64,000 nt of DNA from Actinomycetota bacterium (GTDB taxonomy: Bacteria; Actinomycetota; Acidimicrobiia; Acidimicrobiales; Palsa-688). Under the pieces are notes generated by a model. It was not told the origin of the DNA, did not search any database, and was given only the letters and a program-made list of their open reading frames with translations. Within the stretch, counting starts at the first letter, position 1; each line of letters begins with the position of its first letter. The stretch is from assembly GCA_021323695.1 (NCBI GenBank), contig JAJPKN010000068.1, forward strand, positions 62,001 through 126,000, written 5' to 3'. Shown piece after piece: positions 52,427 through 60,477 of the stretch. A program made the translations under genes and the position numbers.

Positions 52427-52868
52427 CTAGCCCGCAGCTGAGGGCGGTGCCTCCACATGGCGGATGAAGGTGCTGGGCAAGGTTGCCAACCCACGGCTGA
52501 CAAGGTCACGCACGTCGCAGCTCAGCAGGTGGTGGCCCATGCCACGCGCCGTGACCACGTACGCAGAGCCGTACACCGACAGGTCGTGCTCGTGGGCGAA
52601 GGCCGCAGCCGATGCAAGGAGGCTGGACGTAGACCGCACAATGCCGCCCATCTTCTCCCACCAGTTCAATGGCTGCCAGCAGCCCTGCAACCTCGGCTGG
52701 GGAACGCCAAGCTCGCACCGCCACATTGGCCACTTCGTAGCGGGCCAGGTCCAGTGTGGCGACCGTCACTGACGACGCTCCCAAGATGGCCCTGCTTGCT
52801 TCAGTCTCGGTGTCGGCGGTGTCAAAAGCGGCAAGGATGACACTTGCGTCCACCAAGACCGAGGTCAT
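52427..52868 (-). pseudogene. PIN-domain (VapC-like) gene, frame broken
   Basis: The reverse frame from ATG 52868 begins SVLVDASVILAAFDTADTE and DLARYEVANVAVRAW, a PIN N-terminus. The frame then changes near 52645-52660, and the rest (SAAAFAHEHDLSVYGSAYVV, HLLSCDVRDLVSRGLATLP) lies in another frame to 52427. The usual Asp of the YDA(A/S)Y segment is Gly here. No antitoxin-like gene is seen upstream (52869-53008). It looks like a decayed toxin. Confidence 0.7.
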
Positions 52869-53008
52869 CTGGGCCTGGACGCCTTCACCGCCTCTGCCGT
52901 CCCTCCACCGTGGTCCTTGGGGCGACCGAGCAGTGGTGGGCTTGGAGGCCCGTAGGCCGTCCCTGACCAACGGCCCCCTCCCCGGGCCGTTCGCTCATTG
53001 GCCCACTG

Positions 53009-53145
53009 GCCGTGACGCAATAGGCTCCGTGGCACTGGGTAGGCTACGGCGCCGGACAGGGAGGACGGAGCGGACAGGGAGGACGGGCATGGCTCAGCCG
53101 GGACCTCGGCCACGAGGCCGCCTCCCGAGGGTGCCCGGGCAGGCG
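53009..53145 (+). repeat. duplicated promoter/5' coding segment, copy 2
   Basis: Counterpart of 50721-50835. It has TAGGCT at both positions where copy 1 has TAGGCT and TACGCT, plus an internal 18-base tandem duplication of the ribosome-binding region (about 53054-53087). Similarity continues into the first 17 codons of the oxidoreductase gene. Confidence 0.9.
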
Positions 53146-54147
53146 GGCGGCCCGGGTGAGCTCGGCTTCGGCTTGGTCGGCTGCGGGGTGATCGCCCAGA
53201 CCTTCGCCTTGGCCCTGAGAGGCTTGGAGGGGGCCCGGCTGGTGGCCGTGACCGACACCAACGCGGCCGTCGCCCAGCGTTTCGCGACCGAGCACGAGGC
53301 GCTGGCCGTGCCCCGGTTGGACGACATGCTGTCCATGGCCGAAGTCGACGTCGTGTGCGCCTGTGTCCCGAGCGGGCTGCACGCCGAGGTGGGCCTGGCC
53401 GCCGCCCGGGCTGGCAAGCACGTGGTCGTGGAAAAGCCGATAGACGTCGACCTGGCCGCCGCCCACCGGCTGGTCGAGGGGGCGCGTTCGGCTGGCGTGG
53501 CCCTGGCCGTCATCTCCCAGGAGCGCTACAACCCGGGGGTGCGCCGGCTGAAATCCCTGCTGGACAGCGGCGCGCTAGGCACCCCAGTGCTGGTGGCGGC
53601 CAGCGTGCCGTGGTACCGGCCTCAGTCCTATTACGACAGCGCCGCCTGGCGGGGCACCTGGGCGCTCGACGGTGGCGGGGCGTTCATGAACCAGGGGGTG
53701 CATTACGCCGACCTGCTGGTGTGGTTGCTAGGGGCCCCGGAGGTGGTTGCCGCCCGGTGCGCCACGCTGGCTCACGACATCGAGGTCGAGGACGTGGCGT
53801 TGGCCATATTGCGCTGGGGGGACCGGGCCTTGGGCACCTTGGAGGTCACCACTGTGGCGTACCCGGGCCTGCCCCGGCGCTTGCGGGTGAGCGGCACGAA
53901 GGGGACGGTCGAGCTCGAAGACGAGGTGGTAGTGGTGGAGGCGCTGGCCGGCGGGGGCCAAGGCGGTCAGCCTGAGGCGGCGGGGAGGCTGGGGATGCCG
54001 GCGGGGCACCGGGCGCAGCTGGCCGAGGTGGTGGCGGCCATACGTGAGGGGCGGGAGCAGCCGGTGAGCGGTGAGGACGGCTGCCACGCCCTGGAGCTTG
54101 TGCTGGGGGTCTACGCAACCGCGCGGTGGGGCCCAGCGGCGCGGTAG
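53089..54147 (+). CDS. Gfo/Idh/MocA family oxidoreductase
   Basis: A 352-residue NAD(P)-dependent oxidoreductase. The Rossmann start FGLVGCGVIAQTFALAL is at about residue 24; VVVEKPIDVDLAAAHRLV contains the conserved EKP motif; GGGAFMNQGVHYADLLVWLL is the C-terminal domain signature with the catalytic His. The substrate is not predictable. The first 22 residues come from the same duplicated segment that begins aroQ, so the two genes share promoter and leader. This shared control with aroQ and the TIM-barrel gene is the main clue to function. Confidence 0.88.
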   Translation: MAQPGPRPRGRLPRVPGQAGGPGELGFGLVGCGVIAQTFALALRGLEGARLVAVTDTNAAVAQRFATEHEALAVPRLDDMLSMAEVDVVCACVPSGLHAEVGLAAARAGKHVVVEKPIDVDLAAAHRLVEGARSAGVALAVISQERYNPGVRRLKSLLDSGALGTPVLVAASVPWYRPQSYYDSAAWRGTWALDGGGAFMNQGVHYADLLVWLLGAPEVVAARCATLAHDIEVEDVALAILRWGDRALGTLEVTTVAYPGLPRRLRVSGTKGTVELEDEVVVVEALAGGGQGGQPEAAGRLGMPAGHRAQLAEVVAAIREGREQPVSGEDGCHALELVLGVYATARWGPAAR

Positions 54148-54180
54148 GCAATGACCGCCGGCTCTGGCGAAGGCGCCGGC

Positions 54181-55041
54181 TCAGGCGAAGACGATCGTCT
54201 TTCGGCCGTGCACGAGGACCCGGTCGGTCAGGTGCAGGCGCACAGCCCGGGCCAGGACCACGGTCTCGAGGTCACGGCCGGTCCGAGCCAGGTCGGCGAC
54301 GCCGTCGCGGTGCGAGACGCGGGCGGTGTCCTGCTCGATGATCGGGCCCTCGTCCAGCTCGGCGGTGGCGTAGTGGGCTGTGGCCCCGATGAGCTTCACC
54401 CCCCGGGCGTGGGCCTGGTGGTAGGGGTGGCCGCCGGAGAAGGCAGGCAGGAAGGAATGGTGGATGTTGATGATGGCTGAGGGGTAGCGCTCGATGAAGC
54501 GGTCCGAGAGGATCTGCATGTAGCGGGCGAGCACCACCAGTTCCACCTTGGCCTCAGCCAGGAGGCCGAGCAGCGCCTGCTCCTGCCGGGAGCGGCTCTC
54601 GGGGGTCACGGGCAGGTAGTGGTACGGGAGGCCGAAGCGCTGGACCAGCTCAGCGTGGTCCGGGTGGTTGGAGGCGACCATCACCAGGCGGCCGGGCAGT
54701 TCCCCGCAGTGCCAGCGCCCCAGGAGGTCGACCAGGCAATGGGGCTGGCGGGAAGCGAGGACGGCGACCCGGCGGTCCTCGTCGGAGTAGCGGACCCGCC
54801 AGGCCATCTGCAAGGGTGCTGCCACCTCGCCCAGCGCCGCCGGGATCTCCTCCCGGGAAAGCTTGAAGCCCTCCAGGCGGAACTCGACCCGCTGGAAGAA
54901 CATCCCCTCTTCCTCGTCGGTGTGCTGGTCGGCTTGGGTGACGTCGCCGGCGTTGTCGTAGATGAAGTTGGCGATGGCCGCTACCAGGCCGGGGCGGTCG
55001 GGGGCGGACAGGAGCAGCCGGGCGGTAGGCCCTTGGCTCAT
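54181..55041 (-). CDS. purU: formyltetrahydrofolate deformylase
   Basis: PurU hydrolyses 10-formyl-THF to formate and THF, supplying formate for purine synthesis. The protein is 286 residues from ATG 55041. An N-terminal ACT domain (LLLSAPDRPGLVAAIANFIY) is followed by the formyltransferase-like domain with VMVASNHPDHAELVQRFGLP, NIHHSFLPAFSGGHPYHQAH (catalytic Asn/His), IGATAHYAT and GPIIEQD (catalytic Asp). The open frame continues upstream over pepP but without family similarity. Start codons of purU and pepP are divergent, about 80 bases apart. Confidence 0.94.
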   Translation of the reverse strand: MSQGPTARLLLSAPDRPGLVAAIANFIYDNAGDVTQADQHTDEEEGMFFQRVEFRLEGFKLSREEIPAALGEVAAPLQMAWRVRYSDEDRRVAVLASRQPHCLVDLLGRWHCGELPGRLVMVASNHPDHAELVQRFGLPYHYLPVTPESRSRQEQALLGLLAEAKVELVVLARYMQILSDRFIERYPSAIINIHHSFLPAFSGGHPYHQAHARGVKLIGATAHYATAELDEGPIIEQDTARVSHRDGVADLARTGRDLETVVLARAVRLHLTDRVLVHGRKTIVFA

Positions 55042-55099
55042 GCCGGGCGGGCTGGTGGCCCAGCCAAGGCGGGTTGGGAAAGGTCGCTCACAGCAGCTA

Positions 55100-55105
55100 T
55101 AGCCT
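55100..55105 (+). promoter_or_regulatory. putative -10 element for pepP
   Basis: TAGCCT (TAnnnT, within CTATAGCCT) ends eight bases before GTG 55114 and 14 before ATG 55120. The same spacing is seen at alaS. Confidence 0.35.
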
Positions 55106-55119
55106 GCCACGATGTGACC

Positions 55120-56298
55120 ATGTCTGCTGGGGGGCCCGCTGGTGGGCCCGGTGGTGAGCTTGCTGTGGGGCCCGGTGGGGAGGGGTTGCCGCCCCTGGAC
55201 GTAGCCGGGCGCCTGGAGCGCCTGCGTGCCCGGGTGGAGGGTGCCGGCTGCGACGCGCTCATCGTTTCCAACCTGTCCAACGTCAGGTACCTGAGCGGCT
55301 TTAGCGGGTCGTCCGCCCTGCTGGTGGTGCTCGCCAAGGAGGCCGTCTTGGTGACCGACGGCCGCTACGGCGCCCAGGCGGCGCAGGAAGCGGCGAGGGT
55401 GGGGGCCAACGTCCGGGTCGAGGCCCACCGGCCGAACGGGCACGGCCAGCTCCTAAGGGACGTGCTGGCGGGGGTGAGCAAGGTTGGCCTCGAGGCCGAG
55501 CACGTCAGCTGGGCGGCCCAGCGGCGGTGGTCGGAGGGGTGGGCCAAGGGGTTGGAACTGGTGCCCACCAGCGCGCTGGTGGAAGCCCTGCGGGAGAAGA
55601 AGGCCCCGCCGGAGGCGGCCCGGGTGGAGGCCGCGGCCGCGATCGCCGACGCCGCCTTTGCCCGGGTTGCCCACCTCGTCCACGAGCGGCCCACCGAGGC
55701 CAGCTTGGCCCTTGCCCTGGACACCGAGATGCGGCAGCTGGGGGCGGAGGGTTGCGCCTTTGAGACCATAGTCGCCGCCGGCCCCAACGCGGCCGAGCCC
55801 CACCACCGGCCCAGCGGCCGCCGGGTCGAGCCGGGCGACTTGGTGGTGCTGGACTTCGGGGCCCGGGTCGACGGCTACTGCTCGGACATGACCCGGTCCG
55901 TCTGGGCCGGCCCAGAGAGGGCAGGGCGCTCGGCTGAGCTGGCCAAGGCCTACGCCGTCGTGCTGGCCAGCCAGGAGGCAGGCCTGGCCGCACTGGGCGA
56001 CGGCGTCCCCGCCGCCGCCGTCGACCGGGCTTGCCGGGAGGTGGTCGAGGCAGCCGGCTGGGGCGAGCAGTTCGTGCACGGGACGGGCCACGGGGTGGGC
56101 CTCGACATCCACGAGGCCCCCGCCCTGGCCGCCACCTCGGAAGATATACTCGGCTCGGGTCACGTGGTGACCGTGGAGCCGGGCGTCTATCTACCTGGTC
56201 TCGGTGGGGTGCGCATCGAGGACACGGTGGCTGTCCGCGAGGACGGTGGGCGCGTCTTGACCGGCACCGCCAAGCACCGGCCAGGTGGCACCCCGTGA
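55120..56298 (+). CDS. pepP: Xaa-Pro aminopeptidase (M24B)
   Basis: A metallo-aminopeptidase that removes residues preceding proline. The N-terminal creatinase-like domain (ALIVSNLSNVRYLSGFSGSS) is followed by the pita-bread domain with metal ligands in VVLDFGARVDGYCSDMTRSV (Asp, Asp), HGTGHGVGLDIHEAP (His), VVTVEPGVYLPG (Glu) and GVRIEDTVAV (Glu). Length 392 from ATG 55120; GTG 55114 (VTM...) is a leaderless alternative. The first 25 residues are Gly/Pro-rich. It precedes efp, as in other Actinobacteria. Confidence 0.94.
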   Translation: MSAGGPAGGPGGELAVGPGGEGLPPLDVAGRLERLRARVEGAGCDALIVSNLSNVRYLSGFSGSSALLVVLAKEAVLVTDGRYGAQAAQEAARVGANVRVEAHRPNGHGQLLRDVLAGVSKVGLEAEHVSWAAQRRWSEGWAKGLELVPTSALVEALREKKAPPEAARVEAAAAIADAAFARVAHLVHERPTEASLALALDTEMRQLGAEGCAFETIVAAGPNAAEPHHRPSGRRVEPGDLVVLDFGARVDGYCSDMTRSVWAGPERAGRSAELAKAYAVVLASQEAGLAALGDGVPAAAVDRACREVVEAAGWGEQFVHGTGHGVGLDIHEAPALAATSEDILGSGHVVTVEPGVYLPGLGGVRIEDTVAVREDGGRVLTGTAKHRPGGTP

Positions 56299-56375
56299 CG
56301 AGGCCCGCCAGGGGCAGGCTTGCACCGCTAACCCCTACCGGGAAGACGCCTGAACGCTAGGAAGGTCCTAAGCCA

Positions 56376-56945
56376 ATGACTGCAGTATCGACCAACGACC
56401 TGAAGAACGGGATGACCCTCAACTTGCCCGAGGGCCTTTTCTCGGTCGTGGAGTTCCAGCACGTGAAGCCGGGCAAGGGTGGGGCGTTCGTGCGGACCAA
56501 GTTGAAGAACGTCCGCACGGGTGCGGTCATCGACCGCACCTACCGGGCCGACGAGCGCCTCGACCAGGCGATCATCGAGAAGAGGGAGATGCAGTTCCTC
56601 TACGCCGACGGGGGCTCCTATGTGTTCATGGACTCGCGGGACTACGAACAGCTCTCGGCGCCGCGTAGTTCCCTGGGCCCGGCCGCCAATTTCCTGAAGG
56701 AAGGCGACTCGGTGCTGCTGCAGTTCTTCGAAGGCGAGATAGTGGGCGTGGACCTGCCGGCAGCCGTCGAGCTGACTGTCACCCAGACCGAGCCCGGCGT
56801 CCAGGGCGACCGGGTGTCGGGGGCGAGGAAGCCGGCCGTGCTCGAGACCGGGCTCACCGTCCAGGTACCGTTGTTCGTGAACCCGGGCGACCGGGTCAAG
56901 GTGGACACCCGCAGCGGCGAGTACCTGACCCGCGTCGGGAGCTGA
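56376..56945 (+). CDS. efp: elongation factor P
   Basis: EF-P rescues ribosomes stalled at polyproline. The 189 residues hold three beta domains; the tip loop of domain I is [17 protein letters not shown] with Lys34, the residue modified in some bacteria. [20 protein letters not shown] and the end [19 protein letters not shown] are standard. ATG 56376 has AGGAAGG upstream. A role fits this genome, whose proteins are rich in Pro-Pro and Pro-Gly tracts. Confidence 0.97.
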   Translation: MTAVSTNDLKNGMTLNLPEGLFSVVEFQHVKPGKGGAFVRTKLKNVRTGAVIDRTYRADERLDQAIIEKREMQFLYADGGSYVFMDSRDYEQLSAPRSSLGPAANFLKEGDSVLLQFFEGEIVGVDLPAAVELTVTQTEPGVQGDRVSGARKPAVLETGLTVQVPLFVNPGDRVKVDTRSGEYLTRVGS

Positions 56946-56948
56946 GCC

Positions 56949-57380
56949 TTGCCCAGGCACCGGGAGCGGGCGCCTTCCCTGGGCCTGGGCAGCCGCAGGG
57001 GGGCGCGCGAAAGGGCTCTCGAGCTCCTCTACGAAGCCGAGCTGAAGCAGCTGGCCCCCGGGAGCCTGCTGGCCGAGCTCCCGGTGGAGCCCACTGCCTA
57101 CGCGGCCGAGCTGGTGCGAGGGGTGGAGGCCCACCAACCCCAAGTTGACGAGCTGATCAGCAAGTACGCCATCGACTGGTCGCTCGGGCGGATGCCGGTG
57201 GTGGACCGGGCGCTGTTGCGGTTGGCCACCTACGAGCTTTTGTTCCAGCCCGACGTGCCTACCGCGGCGGTCATCTCCGAGGCGGTCGAGCTGGCCAAGG
57301 CGTACTCGACCGACGAGTCGGGCGGCTTCGTGAACGGGGTGCTGGCCGCCGTGGCCCGGGAAGCCCGCCCGGCGGGCTGA
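56949..57380 (+). CDS. nusB: transcription antitermination factor NusB
   Basis: NusB is an RNA-binding partner of NusE in rRNA antitermination. The 143-residue protein has RRGARERALELLYEAEL at the N-terminus, SLGRMPVVDRALLRLATYEL and VPTAAVISEAVELAKAYST with GGFVNGVLAAVA at the end. The TTG start at 56949 has GGGAG six bases upstream and lies three bases after efp, so the two are cotranscribed. Confidence 0.94.
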   Translation: MPRHRERAPSLGLGSRRGARERALELLYEAELKQLAPGSLLAELPVEPTAYAAELVRGVEAHQPQVDELISKYAIDWSLGRMPVVDRALLRLATYELLFQPDVPTAAVISEAVELAKAYSTDESGGFVNGVLAAVAREARPAG

Positions 57381-57510
57381 GCCTGTTGGGCTGGCCCCGG
57401 CCGGCTTACCCCGCTGGGCTGACCGGCCGGGCTGAGACCAGCCGAACTGAGACCAGCCGAGCTGGTACGGGGTGCGAGCCTCGTAGTGGCCCCCGCCCGG
57501 TGCCGGGCGC

Positions 57511-57516
57511 TATGCT
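57511..57516 (+). promoter_or_regulatory. putative -10 element of the pyr operon
   Basis: TATGCT lies 62 bases upstream of the pyrR start, leaving room for a leader that contains the PyrR-type hairpin. No -35 is evident. Further upstream (57432-57461) are two tandem 15-base repeats CTGAGACCAGCCGA(A/G). Confidence 0.45.
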
Positions 57517-57526
57517 GAGGTCCCGA

Positions 57527-57557
57527 CCGTGAAGCCGGCCCGGTGAGGCCGGTACGG
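57527..57557 (+). promoter_or_regulatory. PyrR-binding-loop hairpin in the pyr leader
   Basis: CCGT (57527-57530) pairs with ACGG (57554-57557); GAA is a 5' internal bulge; GCCGGCC (57534-57540) pairs with GGCCGGT (57547-57553), closing the hexaloop CGGTGA. This fits the known PyrR-binding loop (a purine-rich bulge and a CNGNGA hexaloop followed by GG). It abuts the pyrR ribosome-binding region GGAGGAAGGAG, so PyrR binding would block translation. Confidence 0.7.
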
Positions 57558-57572
57558 AGGAAGGAGCCGGAC

Positions 57573-58208
57573 GTGGCTGAGCGCGAGCGCGCTGCCCTGG
57601 GGGCGCGCACGGGGCCGTTGCAGGTCCGAGCCGTTGTCATGGATCGTGACGACGTGCGCCGAGCCGTTTGGCGCATTGCCCATGAGATCGTCGAGCGCAA
57701 CCACGGCGCCCAGGGCTTGGTGCTGGTGGGCCTGCAGACGGGCGGGGCTTGGGTAGCAGCGGAGCTGGGCCGGGTCATCGAAGCGGTAGCCGGAGTGCAG
57801 GTCCCCGTGGGCACGCTGGACGTGGCCTACTACCGAGACGACATCCGCTTGCGCCCCGTGGTGCCGGCCGCGGCCACCGAGATCCCAGTCGAGGTTGACG
57901 GCGCGGTGGTGGTGCTGTGCGACGACGTGCTGTTCACCGGCCGGACCGTGCGGGCCGCGCTCAACGCGCTGTGCGACCACGGGCGGCCGGCCGCGGTGCA
58001 GCTGGCCGTGATGGTGGACCGAGGCCACCGGGAACTGCCCATCCGCCCCGATTACGTGGGCAAGAACCTGCCCACCCGCAGGGACGAAATGGTGGACGTG
58101 AGCGACGAGGGCGTGGTCCTGGGGGAGGTGCCGCCGGAGGTACCGGCCACCGGGGCAGCACCAGCCCCCAGCGGCCCGGCCTCAGCGGTCGAGGGGCGCG
58201 GCCGGTGA
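57573..58208 (+). CDS. pyrR: pyrimidine operon regulator PyrR / uracil phosphoribosyltransferase fold
   Basis: PyrR binds pyr mRNA when UMP/UTP is high. The 211-residue protein has the RAVWRIAHEIVERN helix, LVGLQTGGAWVAAEL, the TLDVAYYRDDI segment and the PRPP loop VVLCDDVLFTGRTVRAAL, ending in VDRGHRELPIRPDYVGKNLP. GTG 57573 is chosen because AAGGAG lies six bases upstream; a GTG at 57543 lies inside the hairpin. A Pro/Ala tail of about 30 residues is unusual. pyrB overlaps by four bases. Regulation is probably translational through the leader hairpin. Confidence 0.95.
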   Translation: MAERERAALGARTGPLQVRAVVMDRDDVRRAVWRIAHEIVERNHGAQGLVLVGLQTGGAWVAAELGRVIEAVAGVQVPVGTLDVAYYRDDIRLRPVVPAAATEIPVEVDGAVVVLCDDVLFTGRTVRAALNALCDHGRPAAVQLAVMVDRGHRELPIRPDYVGKNLPTRRDEMVDVSDEGVVLGEVPPEVPATGAAPAPSGPASAVEGRGR

Positions 58209-59185
58209 GCCAGGCCCGGCACTTGCTGTCGGTCTCGGACCTGGGTGCAGAGGGGATCGACGAGGTCCTACGGTTAGCCGACACTTTCGCCGAGGTGGGG
58301 CGGCGCCCCATACCGAGGGTGCCCGCCCTGCGGGGCAAGACGGTGGTCCTCGGCTTCTTCGAGGACTCGACCCGGACGCGCATGTCGTTCGAGGCCGCGG
58401 CCAAGAGGCTGTCGGCCGACGTCATGTCGTTCAGCTCCTCGGGCAGCTCGCTCAGCAAGGGCGAGTCGCTGCGGGACACCGTTTGCAACCTGGAAGCCAT
58501 GGGCGTGGACGCGTTCGTGGTCCGCCACTCCTGCGCCGGTGCTCCCAGCCAGGTGGCGGGCTGGTTGTCCCACGCCTCGGTGGTGAACGCCGGGGACGGC
58601 GCCCACGAGCACCCGACCCAAGCCTTGCTCGACTGCTACACCCTGAGCCGGGAGCGTGCCCGGCGCCTGGGGGTGCACCCGCCCCGGCCGGCAGTGCTGG
58701 CCGGCTTGCGCATCGCCATCGTGGGCGACATCCGCCACAGCCGGGTAGCCCGTTCCTGCGTGGCCGCCTTCAGCACCCTGGGCGCCGAGGTCACCTTGGT
58801 GGCACCGCCCACGCTGTTGCCGGCAAGCCTGGCCGGCTGGCCGGTGGAGGTGAGCCACGACCTGGACGCCCAGCTGGCCAAGTGCGACGTCGTGTACGTG
58901 CTGCGTATCCAGGCCGAGCGGATGAAAGAGCAGTTCCTGCCCAGCCTGCGGGAGTACACCGCCACCTACGGGCTCACGGTCCAAAGGGCGCGCCTGCTCG
59001 GCCCCAGCGCCCTGGTCATGCACCCGGGGCCGGTGTGCCGGGGGGTCGAGCTGGCGGCGGAGGTAGCCGACAGCCCAGCCTCGGTCATCACCACCCAGGT
59101 GGGCAACGGCGTGGCGGTGCGCATGGCGGTCCTGTACCTGCTCCTCGGCAGCGGGGGGTCGCTCGGCTCGGGGGAGGCGGGGTGA
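58205..59185 (+). CDS. pyrB: aspartate carbamoyltransferase catalytic subunit
   Basis: ATCase condenses carbamoyl phosphate and aspartate. The 326 residues include the carbamoyl-phosphate motif FFEDSTRTRMSFE, SSLSKGESLRDT, HEHPTQALLDCYTL and MHPGPVCRGVELAAEV. No regulatory pyrI gene follows. GTG 58205 overlaps the pyrR TGA and pyrC overlaps its end, so the cluster is translationally coupled. Confidence 0.97.
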   Translation: MSQARHLLSVSDLGAEGIDEVLRLADTFAEVGRRPIPRVPALRGKTVVLGFFEDSTRTRMSFEAAAKRLSADVMSFSSSGSSLSKGESLRDTVCNLEAMGVDAFVVRHSCAGAPSQVAGWLSHASVVNAGDGAHEHPTQALLDCYTLSRERARRLGVHPPRPAVLAGLRIAIVGDIRHSRVARSCVAAFSTLGAEVTLVAPPTLLPASLAGWPVEVSHDLDAQLAKCDVVYVLRIQAERMKEQFLPSLREYTATYGLTVQRARLLGPSALVMHPGPVCRGVELAAEVADSPASVITTQVGNGVAVRMAVLYLLLGSGGSLGSGEAG

Positions 59186-60477
59186 GCGAGCGGCGCGTCT
59201 TGGTGCACGGGGGCACCGTGGTCGACGCCACCGGGGCCCGGCGAGCCGACGTGCTCGTGGCCGGTGGCGTGATAGCCGAGGTCGGCCCTCACCTGGAGCG
59301 AGGGCGCCGGGGGACCTTGGCCCTCGATGCCGAGGGCTGCGTGGTGGCCCCGGGCCTGGTCGATGTCCACACCCACCTGCGCGAGCCGGGGGGCGAGGAG
59401 GCCGAGACGCTCGAGAGCGGCAGCCGAGCTGCCGCCCTGGGGGGCTTCACCGCGGTCGTGGCCATGCCCAACACCGAACCCCCGGCCGACTCCGCCGAGG
59501 TGGTCCGCTACGTGCTGGAGCGGGCCAGGACGGCCTGCTGTTCGGTGCAGCCCGCCGGGTGCATCACGGTTGGCCGCCAGGGCAAGGTGCTGGCCCCCAT
59601 GGCAGAGATGGCGGGGCTCGGCGTGCGGCTGTTCACCGACGACGGCCACGGCGTCCAGGACCCATCGCTCATGCGCCGGGCCCTGGAGTACGCGAGCAGC
59701 CTCGGCGTGGTTGTGGCCCAGCACTGCGAGGACGATGCCCTGGCTGCTGGCGGCTGCATGAACGAAGGCGAGTGGTCCAGCCGCCTGGGCCTGCCTGGCC
59801 GGTCGTCGTTGGCCGAGGAGGTGATGGTGGAGCGCGACCTGGCCCTGGCCCGGCTGACCGGGGCACGCCTGCACCTCATGCACCTTTCTTCGGCCGCCGC
59901 CGTGGCGGCGGTGCGGCGGGCCAAGGCCGCTGGCCTGGCCAACGTGAGCGCTGAGGCCACACCCCACCACCTGAGCCTCACCGACGAAGCCCTGGCCGGT
60001 TACGACCCGGTGTTCAAGGTCAACCCTCCCCTGAGGGCCCGGGCCGACGTCGAGGCCCTGCGCCAGGGCCTGGCGGACGGGACCATCGACGTCATCGCCA
60101 CCGACCACGCCCCCCACTCGCCGGAAGCCAAGCAGGTGACGATGTGCGAGGCCGCCCCAGGCATGGTCGGGCTGGAGACGGCCCTGGCGGTGGCGCTGAC
60201 CGACCTGGCCCTGCCCATCGCCGATGTGCTCGCCCTCATGTCCTGGCGGCCGGCGAGGCTCGCCGGGCTGGGCGACGGGCAGGGTGGCCCACTGGTGCCC
60301 GGGGCCCCGGCTCACCTGTGCGTGGTCGACCCCGCCCGCGGCTGGGTGGTCGACCCGGCCAAGCTGGCCAGCAAGAGCCGCAACACCCCGTTCGCCGGGC
60401 GGCGGCTGCAGGGCCGGGTGCGGCACACCTTGTACGCTGGCGAGCCAGTTGTCATAGGGGAGGAGGCCCAAAGGTGA
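59182..60477 (+). CDS. pyrC: dihydroorotase
   Basis: A 431-residue type I dihydroorotase of the amidohydrolase fold. The metal motif GLVDVHTHLREPGGEEAET, MPNTEPPAD, the metal-ligand His in HLMHLSS and the catalytic ATDHAPHSPEAK are all present. GTG 59182 overlaps the pyrB TGA and has GGGGAGG upstream. It overlaps carA by four bases. Nothing unusual. Confidence 0.97.
   Translation: MSERRVLVHGGTVVDATGARRADVLVAGGVIAEVGPHLERGRRGTLALDAEGCVVAPGLVDVHTHLREPGGEEAETLESGSRAAALGGFTAVVAMPNTEPPADSAEVVRYVLERARTACCSVQPAGCITVGRQGKVLAPMAEMAGLGVRLFTDDGHGVQDPSLMRRALEYASSLGVVVAQHCEDDALAAGGCMNEGEWSSRLGLPGRSSLAEEVMVERDLALARLTGARLHLMHLSSAAAVAAVRRAKAAGLANVSAEATPHHLSLTDEALAGYDPVFKVNPPLRARADVEALRQGLADGTIDVIATDHAPHSPEAKQVTMCEAAPGMVGLETALAVALTDLALPIADVLALMSWRPARLAGLGDGQGGPLVPGAPAHLCVVDPARGWVVDPAKLASKSRNTPFAGRRLQGRVRHTLYAGEPVVIGEEAQR

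Noticed and set aside
52869-53008. Antitoxin partner for the broken PIN gene
   Set aside because: I read both strands for a ribbon-helix-helix or AbrB-like start and found none; the space holds only the duplicated promoter edge.
57527-57542. Short GTG-started leader peptide in the pyr leader (GTG at 57529, six codons)
   Set aside because: It has no ribosome-binding site and lies inside the PyrR-type hairpin, which explains its sequence better.
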